Assembly (NCBI GenBank): GCA_902478785.1
Contig: CABSMJ010000011.1
Span: forward strand, 14,902-78,901
Source: an uncultured Oscillospiraceae bacterium
Lineage (GTDB): Bacteria > Bacillota > Clostridia > Oscillospirales > Oscillospiraceae
Reading direction: 5' to 3'
DNA length: 64,000 nt
Shown: positions 7,303-18,850 of the stretch, piece after piece
Numbering within the stretch: position 1 is the first letter of the stretch
How the letters are laid out: each line of letters opens with the position of its first letter
The notes under the pieces: generated by a model
What the model was told of the DNA's origin: nothing
Seen by the model: the letters and a program-made list of their open reading frames with translations, nothing else
The model's database searches: none
Made by a program: the position numbers and the translations under genes

Positions 7303-9021
7303 ATGGCTTCTTTGATCAGAATGCCACAGAAGGGATTGTCGGAAGACAGTGCAATCCTCAGTAAGTGGTATGTAAAAGAAGGCGACGCGGTCAAGAAGGG
7401 CGACTATCTCTTCGCCATCGAGACCGGCAAGGCCACCTTCGATGTGGAATCCGAAGAGGACGGCGTGGTTTTGAAGACCATCGGCGGCGAGGGCGATGAG
7501 ATCCCCGTCAAGACCGTGGTTTGCGTCGTGGGCCAGGCTGGCGAGAGCTTCACCCTGGACGACGGTGCAGCGCCTGCTGCCGCTCCTGCCCCCGCTCCTG
7601 CGGCTCCTGCCGCTGCTCCCGCGCCGGCACCTGTTGCCGCCGCTGCCCCGGAAACTGCCCCTGAGGGCGTCACCTTCGTTCGCATGCCCCAGAAGGGCCT
7701 CTCTGAGGAGAGCGCCATTTTGAGCAAGTGGTATGTCAAGGAAGGCGACACCGTCAAGAAAGGCGACTACCTCTTTGCCATCGAGACCGGCAAGGCCACC
7801 TTCGACGTGGAGGCCGAGGAGGACGGCACCGTCCTCCAGACCATCGGCGAGGAGGGCGACGAGATCGCCGTCAAGAAGGTGGTCTGCGTGATGGGCCCCG
7901 CTGGCTGCAGCTATCGTTACAGTGAGGGAGCTGCCGCGCAAGCTCCCTCTGCCGCCGCCCCCGCTGCGGCGCCTGCCGCTCCTGCGGCTGCTGCTGCCCC
8001 TGCCGTCGCTCCCGCCACTGCCGCGGAGCTGGCTGCCATCCATATCTCTCCCCGGGCCCGCCACATGGCCGAGGCCAAGGGCATCGACTATCGCTTCGCC
8101 AAGGGCACCGGCCCCCACGGCCGTGTGATCCAGCGGGACATCGAGGCTATGCTCTTCACCGGCCCCTACATCACCGATGCCGCCAAGCCCTTTGCCACCG
8201 GCACGGAGCAGGGCTCCGGTCTCTCCGGCGCTGTCACCACCGCCGATCTTGGCACCACCAAGGCCGCAGCTCCTGCCGCCCCCGCAGCACCTGCGGCGCC
8301 TGCCGCTCCCGCTGCCCAGGCCGAGTGCGACTACGAGGTGGTCCGCAACAGCCACATGCGCAAGATCATCGCCAAGAACATGCACAACTCCCTGTCCACC
8401 ATGGCACAGCTGACCCACAACAGCTGCGCCGACGCCTCCGCCATCCAGGCCTATCGTGCCCGGGTCAAGGCCGGCGGCGAGAAGGCAGGTTTGGGCTCCA
8501 TCACCCTCAACGACATGGTGATGTACGCCGTGGCCCACACCATTCTGGACTTCCCCGAGCTCAATGCCCATTACAGCGACGAGGAGATGAAGATCTTCAA
8601 GACCGTCAACCTGGGCATGGCCGTGGATACCCCCAGAGGTCTGCTGGTGCCCACCATCATGCACGCCGAGAAGCTGAGCCTCAACGAGCTGAGCGCTCAG
8701 GCCAAGGAGCTGGCCGCTGCCTGCCAGGCGGGCAACATCGATCCGGCCAAGCTCTCCGGCGCCTCCTTCACCGTGTCCAATCTGGGCGCCTTCGGCATCA
8801 CTTCCTTCACTCCCATCATCAACCCGCCTCAGACTGGTATCCTGGGCGTGTGCAACATCGAGTACAAGGTCCGTATGAAGAACGGACAGCCTGAGTTCTA
8901 TCCCGCCATCAACCTGTCCCTGACCTATGACCATCGGGCCATGGACGGCGCACCGGCCTCCCGCTTCCTGCAGGCTCTGGGCCGGAATCTGGAGAACTTC
9001 GATCTTCTCCTGGCGAAATAA
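7303..9021 (+). CDS. 2-oxoacid/acetoin dehydrogenase E2, dihydrolipoamide acyltransferase with two lipoyl domains
   Basis: A 572-residue E2 core subunit. Lipoyl domain 1 (about 1-80, lipoyl Lys43 in ETGKATFDVE) and lipoyl domain 2 (about 122-205, Lys164 in the same motif) are nearly identical copies joined by Ala/Pro linkers. A peripheral-subunit-binding domain follows (about 247-284, HISPRARHMAE), and the catalytic domain ends with DHRAMDG holding the active His and Asp. E2 moves the acyl group from E1 to CoA. It sits with E3 and E1 downstream in complete-complex order. The acyl substrate (pyruvate, acetoin or a branched acid) cannot be fixed from sequence. Confidence 0.9.
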   Translation: MASLIRMPQKGLSEDSAILSKWYVKEGDAVKKGDYLFAIETGKATFDVESEEDGVVLKTIGGEGDEIPVKTVVCVVGQAGESFTLDDGAAPAAAPAPAPAAPAAAPAPAPVAAAAPETAPEGVTFVRMPQKGLSEESAILSKWYVKEGDTVKKGDYLFAIETGKATFDVEAEEDGTVLQTIGEEGDEIAVKKVVCVMGPAGCSYRYSEGAAAQAPSAAAPAAAPAAPAAAAAPAVAPATAAELAAIHISPRARHMAEAKGIDYRFAKGTGPHGRVIQRDIEAMLFTGPYITDAAKPFATGTEQGSGLSGAVTTADLGTTKAAAPAAPAAPAAPAAPAAQAECDYEVVRNSHMRKIIAKNMHNSLSTMAQLTHNSCADASAIQAYRARVKAGGEKAGLGSITLNDMVMYAVAHTILDFPELNAHYSDEEMKIFKTVNLGMAVDTPRGLLVPTIMHAEKLSLNELSAQAKELAAACQAGNIDPAKLSGASFTVSNLGAFGITSFTPIINPPQTGILGVCNIEYKVRMKNGQPEFYPAINLSLTYDHRAMDGAPASRFLQALGRNLENFDLLLAK

Positions 9022-9036
9022 AAGGAGGAAAACACA

Positions 9037-10410
9037 ATGCTTTATGATGTGATCGTCCTGGGCGGCGGCCCGGGCGGCTATGTGGCCGCGGAGCGCGCCG
9101 GTCATGCCGGGCTGAAGGTTTTGCTGATCGAGCAGCGGGCCTTGGGCGGCACCTGCCTCAACGAGGGCTGCATCCCCAGCAAGGCTCTGCTCAACTCCTC
9201 CAAGATCTATCACTACACCACCGAGTACGGACAGAAGTACGGCGTGTACTGCGAGGGCTCCCGCATCGACCAGAAGGCTGTGGTGGCCCGCAAGGAAAAG
9301 GTCATCAAGACCCTGGTCTCCGGCGTGGCCGCCGCTATGAAGGCCAACCACGTGGAGGTCCTCAACACCACCGGCATGATCCGCGGCCGCAGCGCCGAGG
9401 GCATCGAGGTGGAGGCCAACGGCACCGTCTACACCTGCAAGAACCTGATCATCGCCACCGGCTCCAAGGCCTCTGTGCCTCCCATCCCCGGTGTCAAGGA
9501 GGGCATTGCCTCCGGCTTCGTGATGACCAACCGGGAAGCCCTGGCTCTCCAGGAGCTGCCCAAGCGTCTGGTGGTCATCGGCGGCGGCGTCATCGGCCTG
9601 GAACTGGCTGCCTACTACGGCGTGGTGGGCTGCGAGACCTCCGTGGTGGAGATGCTGCCCAAGATCGCCGGCCCCATCGACGACGAGATCTCCGCCCTGC
9701 TGCAAAAGGGCTATGAGAAGGACGGCATGAAGTTCTATCTGGGCGCCAAGGTGGTCCGCGTGGATCCCGACGGCGTGGTCTATGAGAAGGACGGCAAGGA
9801 AGAAAAGATCGTCTGCGACAAGGTGTTGCTGGCCATCGGCCGCAAGCCTGTGGCCGACACCTGCGGTGTGGAGAAGCTCAATATCCAGGTGGAGCGTGGC
9901 GCCATCGTGGTGGACGAGTGCTGCCGCACCAACGCCGTCAACGTTTACGCCGTAGGCGATTGCAACGGCAAGTCCATGCTGGCCCACTCTGCCTACCGGA
10001 TGGGCGAGGTGGCTGTCAACACCATCCTGGGCCGTAAGGACCGGATGCGTCTCAAGGCCATCCCCAGCGTACTCTACACCAACCCCGAGGTGGGCTGCGT
10101 GGGCATGACCGAGGCCCAGGCCAAGGCTGCCGGCATCGACACCGCCGTGGTGAAGCTGCCCATGGCCTACGCCGGCCGCTATGTGGCCGAGAACGAGGGC
10201 GGCAACGGCATCGCCAAGTTCATCTTCGACAAGAAGTACAAGACTCTGGTGGGTGCCCATGTGATGTCCAACTATTCCTCTGAATTCATTCTGGCCTGCG
10301 GCATCATGATCGAGAAGGAAATGACCGTGGATGCCATCCGCGAGATCGTCTTCCCCCACCCCTCTGTCAGCGAGATCATCCGCGAAGCGGCCTTTGCCGT
10401 ACAGCTGTAA
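9037..10410 (+). CDS. lpdA: Dihydrolipoyl dehydrogenase (E3)
   Basis: A 457-residue flavoprotein that reoxidises the lipoyl groups of E2 and makes NADH. The FAD motif GGGPGG is at 9-14, the redox disulfide Cys40-Cys45 in GGTCLNEGCIPSK, the NAD motif VIGGGVIGLE is mid-protein, and the C-terminal FPHPSVSE carries the catalytic His-Glu side. AAGGAGG precedes the ATG, 15 bases after the E2 stop, so the two are co-translated. It lacks an N-terminal lipoyl domain, unlike some acetoin-operon E3 proteins. Confidence 0.95.
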   Translation: MLYDVIVLGGGPGGYVAAERAGHAGLKVLLIEQRALGGTCLNEGCIPSKALLNSSKIYHYTTEYGQKYGVYCEGSRIDQKAVVARKEKVIKTLVSGVAAAMKANHVEVLNTTGMIRGRSAEGIEVEANGTVYTCKNLIIATGSKASVPPIPGVKEGIASGFVMTNREALALQELPKRLVVIGGGVIGLELAAYYGVVGCETSVVEMLPKIAGPIDDEISALLQKGYEKDGMKFYLGAKVVRVDPDGVVYEKDGKEEKIVCDKVLLAIGRKPVADTCGVEKLNIQVERGAIVVDECCRTNAVNVYAVGDCNGKSMLAHSAYRMGEVAVNTILGRKDRMRLKAIPSVLYTNPEVGCVGMTEAQAKAAGIDTAVVKLPMAYAGRYVAENEGGNGIAKFIFDKKYKTLVGAHVMSNYSSEFILACGIMIEKEMTVDAIREIVFPHPSVSEIIREAAFAVQL

Positions 10411-10470
10411 CTCACGGGAACCCCTCCTGAAGGCATCAGAGATTCCCTCAAGAAAATAAGGAGTGAAATC

Positions 10471-12945
<2,475 letters not shown>

Positions 12946-13087
12946 AACGCCATATACCCGCATCGTTCCGCCGCCGGCGGAGCGGTGCGGGTCATGGAGG
13001 AAACCGCTTGCCTCTAGTGAGCACGTTTCCCATCTTGAATCCAGCTAACCCCTGTGATACACTATATTTTTGATGGAGGTCATACAA

Positions 13088-14452
13088 ATGGAAGCAGCAG
13101 CATATGTAAAAGAATTGATTGAAAAGGCCCGTGTTGCCCAGGCTGTCATCGAAGGCTACACCCAGGAGCAGGTGGATGCGCTGTGCAAGGCTATGGCCAA
13201 GGCCATCTTTGACAACGCCGAGCCTCTGGCCCGCATGGCCGTGGACGAGACCCGCATGGGTGTCTATGAGGATAAGGTCAACAAGAACAAGGGCAAGGCC
13301 CGCGTGATTTGGAACGACATGAAGGGCGGCAAGAGCGTTGGTATCATCCGCGAGCTGCCTGAGCTGGGCCTGACCGAGGTCGCCAAGCCCATGGGCGTTG
13401 TGGGTGCCGTCACCCCCACCACCAACCCCATCGTCACCCCCATGTGCAACGCTATGTTCGCCCTGAAGGGCCGCAACGCCATCATCGTCGGGCCCCATCC
13501 CCGGTCCAAGAAGTGCTCCACCCGCGCCTGCGAGCTGATGCAGGAAGCCATCGTGAAGCTGGGCGCTCCCGCCGACCTGCTCCAGTGCGTGGCTGAGCCC
13601 ACCATCGAGATCTCCGGCGAGATCATGAAGCAGTGCGACGTGTGCATCTCCACCGGCGGCGCCGGCATGGTCAAGGCTGCCTATGCTTCCGGCAAGCCCG
13701 CCTTCGGCGTGGGCGGCGGCAATGTCCAGTGCATCATCGACGACGACGTGGATCTGGAGAAGGTCGTTCCCATGATCATCGCCGGCCGTAAGTTCGATAA
13801 CGGCATCATCTGCTCCGGTGAGCAGACCGCCATCACCCCCGCCTCCATGTATGATGAAATGGTCAAGACCTTCCAGAAGAACGGTGCTTACTATGTGGAG
13901 AAGCCCGAGGAGATCAACGCTCTGCGTGATTGCATCTTCCCCGGTGGCAAGATGAACAAGGACGCCGTTGGCCAGAGCGCTCTGCGCATCGCCGAGATGG
14001 CTCACCTGAACGTTCCCGCCGACACCCAGGTCCTGCTGGTGAAGGTAGAGAAGGCTGGCGCCGGCGAGGCCTTCTCCAAGGAGAAGATGTGCCCCTGCAT
14101 CGCCGCTTACAGCTATGACAAGTGGGAGGATGCCGTGGCCATCGCCAATGCCAACCTGAACGTGGAAGGCAAGGGCCACAGCGTCTGCATCCACTCCAAC
14201 AACGATGCTCACATCGACTACGCTGCTGAGATCCTGCCCGTGTCCCGCTTCCTCATCAACCAGGTCTGCTCCACCAACAACGGCGGCAGCTTCTTCAACA
14301 GTCTCTCCGCCACCACCACTCTGGGCTGCGGCTCCTGGGGCAACAACTCCATCAGCGAGAACCTGAGCTGGAGACACCTGTTCAACGTCAGCCGGATCGC
14401 CAAGGTCCGTCCCGGCGCCACTCAGCCCTCCGATGAGGAGATCTGGGCCTAA
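13088..14452 (+). CDS. CoA-acylating aldehyde dehydrogenase (acetaldehyde or sulfoacetaldehyde type)
   Basis: A 454-residue aldehyde dehydrogenase resembling the N-terminal half of AdhE and the stand-alone EutE/SauS proteins, which turn an aldehyde plus CoA and NAD into acyl-CoA. The nucleophile Cys242 is in FDNGIICSGEQT, and GAVTPTTNP (107-115) and GGGNVQ belong to the NAD site. I place the start at 13088, 9 bases after GGAGGT, not at 13070. No iron alcohol dehydrogenase domain is attached. In this locus it may consume acetaldehyde released by an acetoin-type complex or an aldehyde from the transaldolases. Confidence 0.85.
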   Translation: MEAAAYVKELIEKARVAQAVIEGYTQEQVDALCKAMAKAIFDNAEPLARMAVDETRMGVYEDKVNKNKGKARVIWNDMKGGKSVGIIRELPELGLTEVAKPMGVVGAVTPTTNPIVTPMCNAMFALKGRNAIIVGPHPRSKKCSTRACELMQEAIVKLGAPADLLQCVAEPTIEISGEIMKQCDVCISTGGAGMVKAAYASGKPAFGVGGGNVQCIIDDDVDLEKVVPMIIAGRKFDNGIICSGEQTAITPASMYDEMVKTFQKNGAYYVEKPEEINALRDCIFPGGKMNKDAVGQSALRIAEMAHLNVPADTQVLLVKVEKAGAGEAFSKEKMCPCIAAYSYDKWEDAVAIANANLNVEGKGHSVCIHSNNDAHIDYAAEILPVSRFLINQVCSTNNGGSFFNSLSATTTLGCGSWGNNSISENLSWRHLFNVSRIAKVRPGATQPSDEEIWA

Positions 14453-14539
14453 TCTACCAGTCCCTTCCCACGAACAATAGCGCCCTTTGGCGCTGAAAGA
14501 TCGCGGCCGCCCTGCGGCAAGCAGGAGGGAAGAATCCAA

Positions 14540-14578
14540 AAAGGATCGCGGCGGATCATCCATCCGCCGCGATCCTTT
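14540..14578 (+). terminator. Strong terminator after the aldehyde dehydrogenase gene
   Basis: A perfect 17-bp stem (AAAGGATCGCGGCGGAT with its complement) and a 5-base loop are followed by CCCCGCTTTTT. It separates the dehydrogenase run from larA, perhaps with read-through. Confidence 0.8.
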
Positions 14579-14625
14579 CCCCGCTTTTTCCCGCGCCGCT
14601 CAACCCGAAACAGGAGGCAACAGAT

Positions 14626-15876
14626 ATGAAAATCGAATTAGGCTTCGGCAAGGGCGTGCAGGCCGTAGAGATCCCTGACAAGAATCTGCGGGGCATCCTG
14701 ACGCCCAACGATGTGCCTCATGGCCTGATGGGCGAGGAGGAGGTGCGTCGGGCGCTGTCCGCTCCCATCGGCACTCCGCCGCTGCGGGAAATCGTCAAGC
14801 CCGGCGAGAAGATCGCCATCATCACCAGCGACATTACCCGGCCCATGCCCACCTATACGGTTATGCCCCCGCTGCTGGACGAGCTGTACGCCGCCGGCGT
14901 GAAGCCGGAGGACATCACTCTGGTCTTTGCCCTGGGCAGCCACCGCAAGCACACCGAGGAGGAGCGCCGCCATCTGGCCGGCGACCGGGCCTTCCAGGAG
15001 ATCCATTGCGTGGACGGCGACGTCAGCGATGTGGTCCATCTGGGCACCACCAGCCGGGGCACCCCCGTGGACATTGTCCGGGTGGTGGCAGAGGCGGACC
15101 GCCGCATCTGCCTGGGCAACATCGAGTACCACTACTTCGCCGGCTATTCCGGCGGCGCCAAGGCCATCATGCCCGGCGTCTCCACCCGGGACGCCATCCA
15201 GAGCAATCACAAGCGGATGGTTCAGGAGGAGGCCTGTGCCGGACGGATCGCGGGTAACCCGGTCCGGGAGGACATTGAGGAGGCCGCCGCCCTGTGCGGC
15301 GTGGACTTTATCCTCAACGTGGTGCTGGATGAGCACAAGAAGATCGTCAAGGCTGTGGCCGGCGATGTGACCGCCGCCCACCGGGAGGGCTGCAAGTTCC
15401 TGGACAGCCTCTACCGCAAGGAGATCCCCCAGCGGGAGGACATCGTCATCGTCTCCCAGGGCGGCGCGCCCAAGGACCTGAATCTCTATCAGACCCAGAA
15501 GGCTCTGGACAACGCCAAGCACGCTGTGAAAAAGGGCGGCGTGGTGATTTTGGTGGGCTCCTGCAAGGAGGGCCTGGGCGAGCGGGTCTTTGAGGAGTGG
15601 ATGACCACCTCTCCCTCCCCCGAGTCCATGATCGAGCGCATCGGCCGGGACTTCCAGCTGGGCGGGCACAAGGCAGCCGCCATCGCCATGGTGCTGCAAA
15701 ATGCCGACATCTATCTGGTCAGCGACCTGGAACCGGACTTTGTCTCCAGTATCTTCCTCAAGCCCTATGCCAGCGTACAGGAGGCCCTGGACGCCGCCTT
15801 CCAGAAGCTGGGCCCGGACGCCGGTGTCCTTGTGATGCCCTATGGCGGTTCCACGCTCCCCCACGCCATGGCGTAA
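14626..15876 (+). CDS. larA: LarA-family nickel-pincer 2-hydroxyacid racemase/epimerase
   Basis: A 416-residue LarA homologue. Residues matching the lactate racemase active site are visible: Asp69 and Arg72 (SDITRP), His106 (GSHRKH), His169 (EYHYFAGYSGGAK), Lys179 which would carry the pyridinium pincer cofactor, and His195 (SNHKRM). LarA family members racemise lactate, malate and other 2-hydroxyacids or epimerise sugar acids. The malic enzyme gene begins 54 bases later, so a malate racemase function is a reasonable alternative to lactate. The cofactor makers LarB, LarC and LarE are not in this window and must be elsewhere if the enzyme is active. Confidence 0.85.
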   Translation: MKIELGFGKGVQAVEIPDKNLRGILTPNDVPHGLMGEEEVRRALSAPIGTPPLREIVKPGEKIAIITSDITRPMPTYTVMPPLLDELYAAGVKPEDITLVFALGSHRKHTEEERRHLAGDRAFQEIHCVDGDVSDVVHLGTTSRGTPVDIVRVVAEADRRICLGNIEYHYFAGYSGGAKAIMPGVSTRDAIQSNHKRMVQEEACAGRIAGNPVREDIEEAAALCGVDFILNVVLDEHKKIVKAVAGDVTAAHREGCKFLDSLYRKEIPQREDIVIVSQGGAPKDLNLYQTQKALDNAKHAVKKGGVVILVGSCKEGLGERVFEEWMTTSPSPESMIERIGRDFQLGGHKAAAIAMVLQNADIYLVSDLEPDFVSSIFLKPYASVQEALDAAFQKLGPDAGVLVMPYGGSTLPHAMA

Positions 15877-15930
15877 CCCCCCAAGACGCGGTCGTTGAAA
15901 CATCAAAACATATGAAAGGGGCGAAATCCT

Positions 15931-17106
15931 ATGGATTACGCAAAAGAATCTCTGAGACTCCACGGCGAGTGGAAAGGTAAGATCGAAGTCATCGCCACGG
16001 TGCCCGTGGCCACCAAGGACGACCTGTCCCTGGCCTACACCCCCGGCGTAGCCCAGCCCTGCCTGGAGATCCAGAAGGACATCAACAAGAGCTACGACCT
16101 GACCCGCCGCCACAACATGTGCCTGGTGGTCACCGACGGCTCCGCCGTTCTGGGCCTGGGCGACATCGGCCCTGAGGCCGGTATGCCCGTTATGGAGGGC
16201 AAGTGCGTCCTCTTTAAAGCCTTCGGCGGCGTGGATGCCTTCCCTCTTTGCATCAAGAGCAAGGACGTGGACGAGATCGTCAACACCATCTACATGATCT
16301 CCGGTTCCTTCGGCGGCGTAAATCTGGAGGATATCGCCGCTCCCCGCTGCTTTGAGATCGAGCGCAAGCTCAAGGAAAAGTGCGACATTCCCATCTTCCA
16401 CGACGACCAGCACGGCACGGCCGTCATCACCCTGGCCGGCCTGACCAATGCCCTGAAGGTAGTGGGCAAGAAGCTGGAGGACATCAAGATCGCCGTCAAT
16501 GGCGCCGGTGCCGCCGCCATCGCCATCACCAAGCTGCTGCTGTCCGCCGGTGCCAAGGATGTGACCCTGTGCGACCGGACCGGCACCATCTACAAGGGCC
16601 GCGAGAAGGGCATGAACTGGATCAAGGAGGAGATGGCTGAGGTCACCAACCCCCGCAACATCCAGGGCGGCCTGGCCGATGCCATGAAGGACGCCGACGT
16701 GTTCATCGGTGTGTCTGCTCCCGGTGCTGTGACCCAGGATATGGTCCGCTCCATGGCCAAGGACCCCATCATCTTCGCCTGCGCCAACCCCACGCCGGAG
16801 ATCTTCCCCGACGAGGCCAAGGCTGCCGGCGCCGCCGTGGTCTCCACCGGCCGCAGCGACTATCCCAACCAGATCAACAACGTGCTGGCCTTCCCCGGCA
16901 TCTTCCGCGGTGTCTTTGACGTGCGCGCCAGCGACATCAATGAGGAGATGAAGGTGGCCGCCGCTCACGCTCTGGCCGACCTGATCTCCGATGAGGAGCT
17001 CAACGCCGACTACATCATCCCCGCTGCCTTCGATCCCCGGGTCGGTCCCGCTGTGGCCAAGGCCGTAGCCGATGCCGCCCGCAAGACCGGCGTGGCTCGG
17101 ATTTAA
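15931..17106 (+). CDS. Malic enzyme (NAD(P)-dependent oxaloacetate-decarboxylating malate dehydrogenase)
   Basis: A 391-residue short-type malic enzyme that would convert L-malate to pyruvate, CO2 and NAD(P)H. The N-terminal catalytic domain has LAYTPGVAQPC with the active Tyr and the metal-binding FHDDQHGTA; the NAD domain has the nucleotide-loop motif NGAGAAAIA. Length matches bacterial single-domain enzymes without the phosphotransacetylase extension. It is the last gene of the plus-strand run and ends at a strong terminator, which ties malate use to this catabolic locus. Confidence 0.92.
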   Translation: MDYAKESLRLHGEWKGKIEVIATVPVATKDDLSLAYTPGVAQPCLEIQKDINKSYDLTRRHNMCLVVTDGSAVLGLGDIGPEAGMPVMEGKCVLFKAFGGVDAFPLCIKSKDVDEIVNTIYMISGSFGGVNLEDIAAPRCFEIERKLKEKCDIPIFHDDQHGTAVITLAGLTNALKVVGKKLEDIKIAVNGAGAAAIAITKLLLSAGAKDVTLCDRTGTIYKGREKGMNWIKEEMAEVTNPRNIQGGLADAMKDADVFIGVSAPGAVTQDMVRSMAKDPIIFACANPTPEIFPDEAKAAGAAVVSTGRSDYPNQINNVLAFPGIFRGVFDVRASDINEEMKVAAAHALADLISDEELNADYIIPAAFDPRVGPAVAKAVADAARKTGVARI

Positions 17107-17137
17107 GTTTCGCTTTCTTCTTCTCTTTCTCTCCAAA

Positions 17138-17169
17138 AGGGCCCTCCCGGAAGATTCCGGGAGGGCCCT
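17138..17169. terminator. Bidirectional terminator between malic enzyme and VOC genes
   Basis: AGGGCCCTCCCGGAA and its exact complement form a 15-bp stem with a 2-base gap, A-rich before and T-rich after, between convergent genes. Confidence 0.88.
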
Positions 17170-17188
17170 GTGGCTTTTCTCAAGAGGT

Positions 17189-17683
17189 TTATGCCTGTTG
17201 ATTGGGAAATGGTTTGGGTGGCTCGGCGATCTCCACCACAAAGTGACTCTCTGGGCACTGGAGATAGCAGCACCGGCGATAGCCCCGGTCGTCCTCGGTC
17301 TCCGACTCAAAGAGAATCCGGGCGCCCTGGTTCAAAAGGAGCTGGCGGTAGGCGGAAAAATGCTCCTTGGTGTAATAGGCCACATGGTGCAGCCCCCCGC
17401 CATGGGCCTCCAGGAACTTGGGATGCTCCCAGTTGCCGCCGAACATGGGCTCCATCAGCTCCATTTTCATGCCGCCCTGCCACTGGATCATGCACAGCCG
17501 CAGCTTGGCGGGCCCTTCCAGCTTCACCCCATCGGTCCAGACCGTATCCGGCTTGAACTCATAGACAAAGTCCAGTCCGGGCAGCGGACCATACAGCGCC
17601 CGGATCTCCGCCCGGGCCTTTTCCATATCTGCCACTACAATTCCGATGTGCTCCGGCTGCTCCGGCAGTCTGTCCAGTTCCAT
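17189..17683 (-). CDS. VOC-superfamily protein (glyoxalase / methylmalonyl-CoA epimerase-like)
   Basis: A 164-residue vicinal-oxygen-chelate fold protein: an N-terminal HIGIVVAD strand supplies one metal His, MKMELMEP a Glu, LHHVAYYT a second His and HFVVEIAE the last Glu. The pattern fits a two-module metal enzyme such as glyoxalase I or methylmalonyl-CoA epimerase, but no other propionate-pathway gene is here. GGAGG precedes the ATG. It stands alone between two terminators. In this setting it could epimerise or isomerise a keto/aldehyde intermediate; substrate unknown. Confidence 0.75.
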   Translation of the reverse strand: MELDRLPEQPEHIGIVVADMEKARAEIRALYGPLPGLDFVYEFKPDTVWTDGVKLEGPAKLRLCMIQWQGGMKMELMEPMFGGNWEHPKFLEAHGGGLHHVAYYTKEHFSAYRQLLLNQGARILFESETEDDRGYRRCCYLQCPESHFVVEIAEPPKPFPNQQA

Positions 17684-17711
17684 CTCTTCTTCGCCTCCTC
17701 ATGTTCCAAGA

Positions 17712-17741
17712 CACCCGGCAGCTGAAATCAGCTGCCGGGTG
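17712..17741 (-). terminator. Stem-loop after the zinc dehydrogenase gene
   Basis: CACCCGGCAGCTGA and its complement form a perfect 14-bp stem with a 2-base loop just downstream of the minus-strand gene that ends at 17772. The T run after it is weak. Confidence 0.65.
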
Positions 17742-17771
17742 CGTTGGTAGTCTATATTGGGGGGGAGTTTT

Positions 17772-18812
17772 TTACTCGTCCTTAGGCTGGAAGATCAGCT
17801 TCAATCCCTTCTTCTCCCGGAACATCTGGAAGGCCTTCTCCCAGTCCTCCAGGGGGAAGATATTGGTGGCCAGAGGCTTCAGGTCCACCAGGCCCAGGCG
17901 CAGCAGAGCCATGCCCTTTTCCCAGTTGACGAACCGAGAGGCCATGGAGCCGGAGAAGTGGAGCTCCTTATAGCAGATGGTCTCAATGTCGAAGGTGATG
18001 GGCTTGCCGGTGAGGCCGATCTGGCAGAACCAGCCCCGCTTGCGCACCAGCTCCATGCCGGAGCGGACGCCGGGCTCGGAGCCGGAGCACTCCAGCACCA
18101 CATCCACGCCGTAGCCGTCAGTCAGATCGCTGACCAGCTTCTTCAGATCGTCCTTCTGGATGTTGACCACATGGTGGATGCCCAGCTTCCGGGCTACATC
18201 CAACCGCTCCTCGTCCACATCCGTGCCGGTGAGGATGACCTCGCAGCCCTCAGCCTTGGCCACCTGGGCGGCCATGAGGCCGATGGCGCCGGGGCCGGAC
18301 ACCAACACCACGTTGCCGGCCTCCAGATGGCACTGGTCATAGACGCCGTGGCACACGCAGGCCAGAGGTTCCAGCATGGCGGCGCTGAGCAGGTCAATCT
18401 CGTCAGGCAGGTGGTGGGCGTTCTTCTGCTCCACGATGGTGTAGCGCTCAAAAGCGCCGTTATAGACATAGCCGAAGCTCAGCTTGTCAACGCACAGGTT
18501 GTAGAAGCCGTCCCGGCAGTACTTGCACTTGCCGCAGTAGTGGTACACCGCTTCGGCCACGATGCGGTCGCCGGGCTTGAAGTCTGTGACGCCCTCGCCC
18601 ACTTCGGCTACCACGCCGGAGAACTCATGGCCGATGACCACGGGAGGACGGGTGGTGATGGCGATGTTGCTGTCATAAATATGCAGGTCGGAGCCGCAGA
18701 TGCCGGCATACTCCACCCGAATCTTGATCTGACCGGGACCGGGAGTGGGTTCGGGGATGTCCCGCAGCTCCACATGACCGGGACCGTCCTGATACTTCAT
18801 AACACCTTTCAT
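17772..18812 (-). CDS. Zinc-dependent medium-chain dehydrogenase (sorbitol / threonine / butanediol dehydrogenase type)
   Basis: A complete 346-residue MDR enzyme. The catalytic zinc site has Cys in AGICGSD, the GHEFSG His-Glu and a later Glu in MLEPLAC; the structural zinc loop is CGKCKYCRDGFYNLC; the NAD motif is SGPGAIGLMAA. It is related in type to the truncated dehydrogenase at the left edge. It lies 38 bases downstream of the second transaldolase gene and is probably co-transcribed with it, so it likely oxidises a polyol to the ketose that the transaldolase uses, or reduces the aldehyde released. Confidence 0.87.
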   Translation of the reverse strand: MKGVMKYQDGPGHVELRDIPEPTPGPGQIKIRVEYAGICGSDLHIYDSNIAITTRPPVVIGHEFSGVVAEVGEGVTDFKPGDRIVAEAVYHYCGKCKYCRDGFYNLCVDKLSFGYVYNGAFERYTIVEQKNAHHLPDEIDLLSAAMLEPLACVCHGVYDQCHLEAGNVVLVSGPGAIGLMAAQVAKAEGCEVILTGTDVDEERLDVARKLGIHHVVNIQKDDLKKLVSDLTDGYGVDVVLECSGSEPGVRSGMELVRKRGWFCQIGLTGKPITFDIETICYKELHFSGSMASRFVNWEKGMALLRLGLVDLKPLATNIFPLEDWEKAFQMFREKKGLKLIFQPKDE

Positions 18813-18850
18813 GGGAAACGACCTCCTTAAATTGATATATGGCTTTTGAC

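Noticed and set aside
14638..17310. An 890-codon minus-strand frame opposite larA and malic enzyme
   Set aside because: Same shadow effect; the plus-strand genes have catalytic motifs and ribosome sites.
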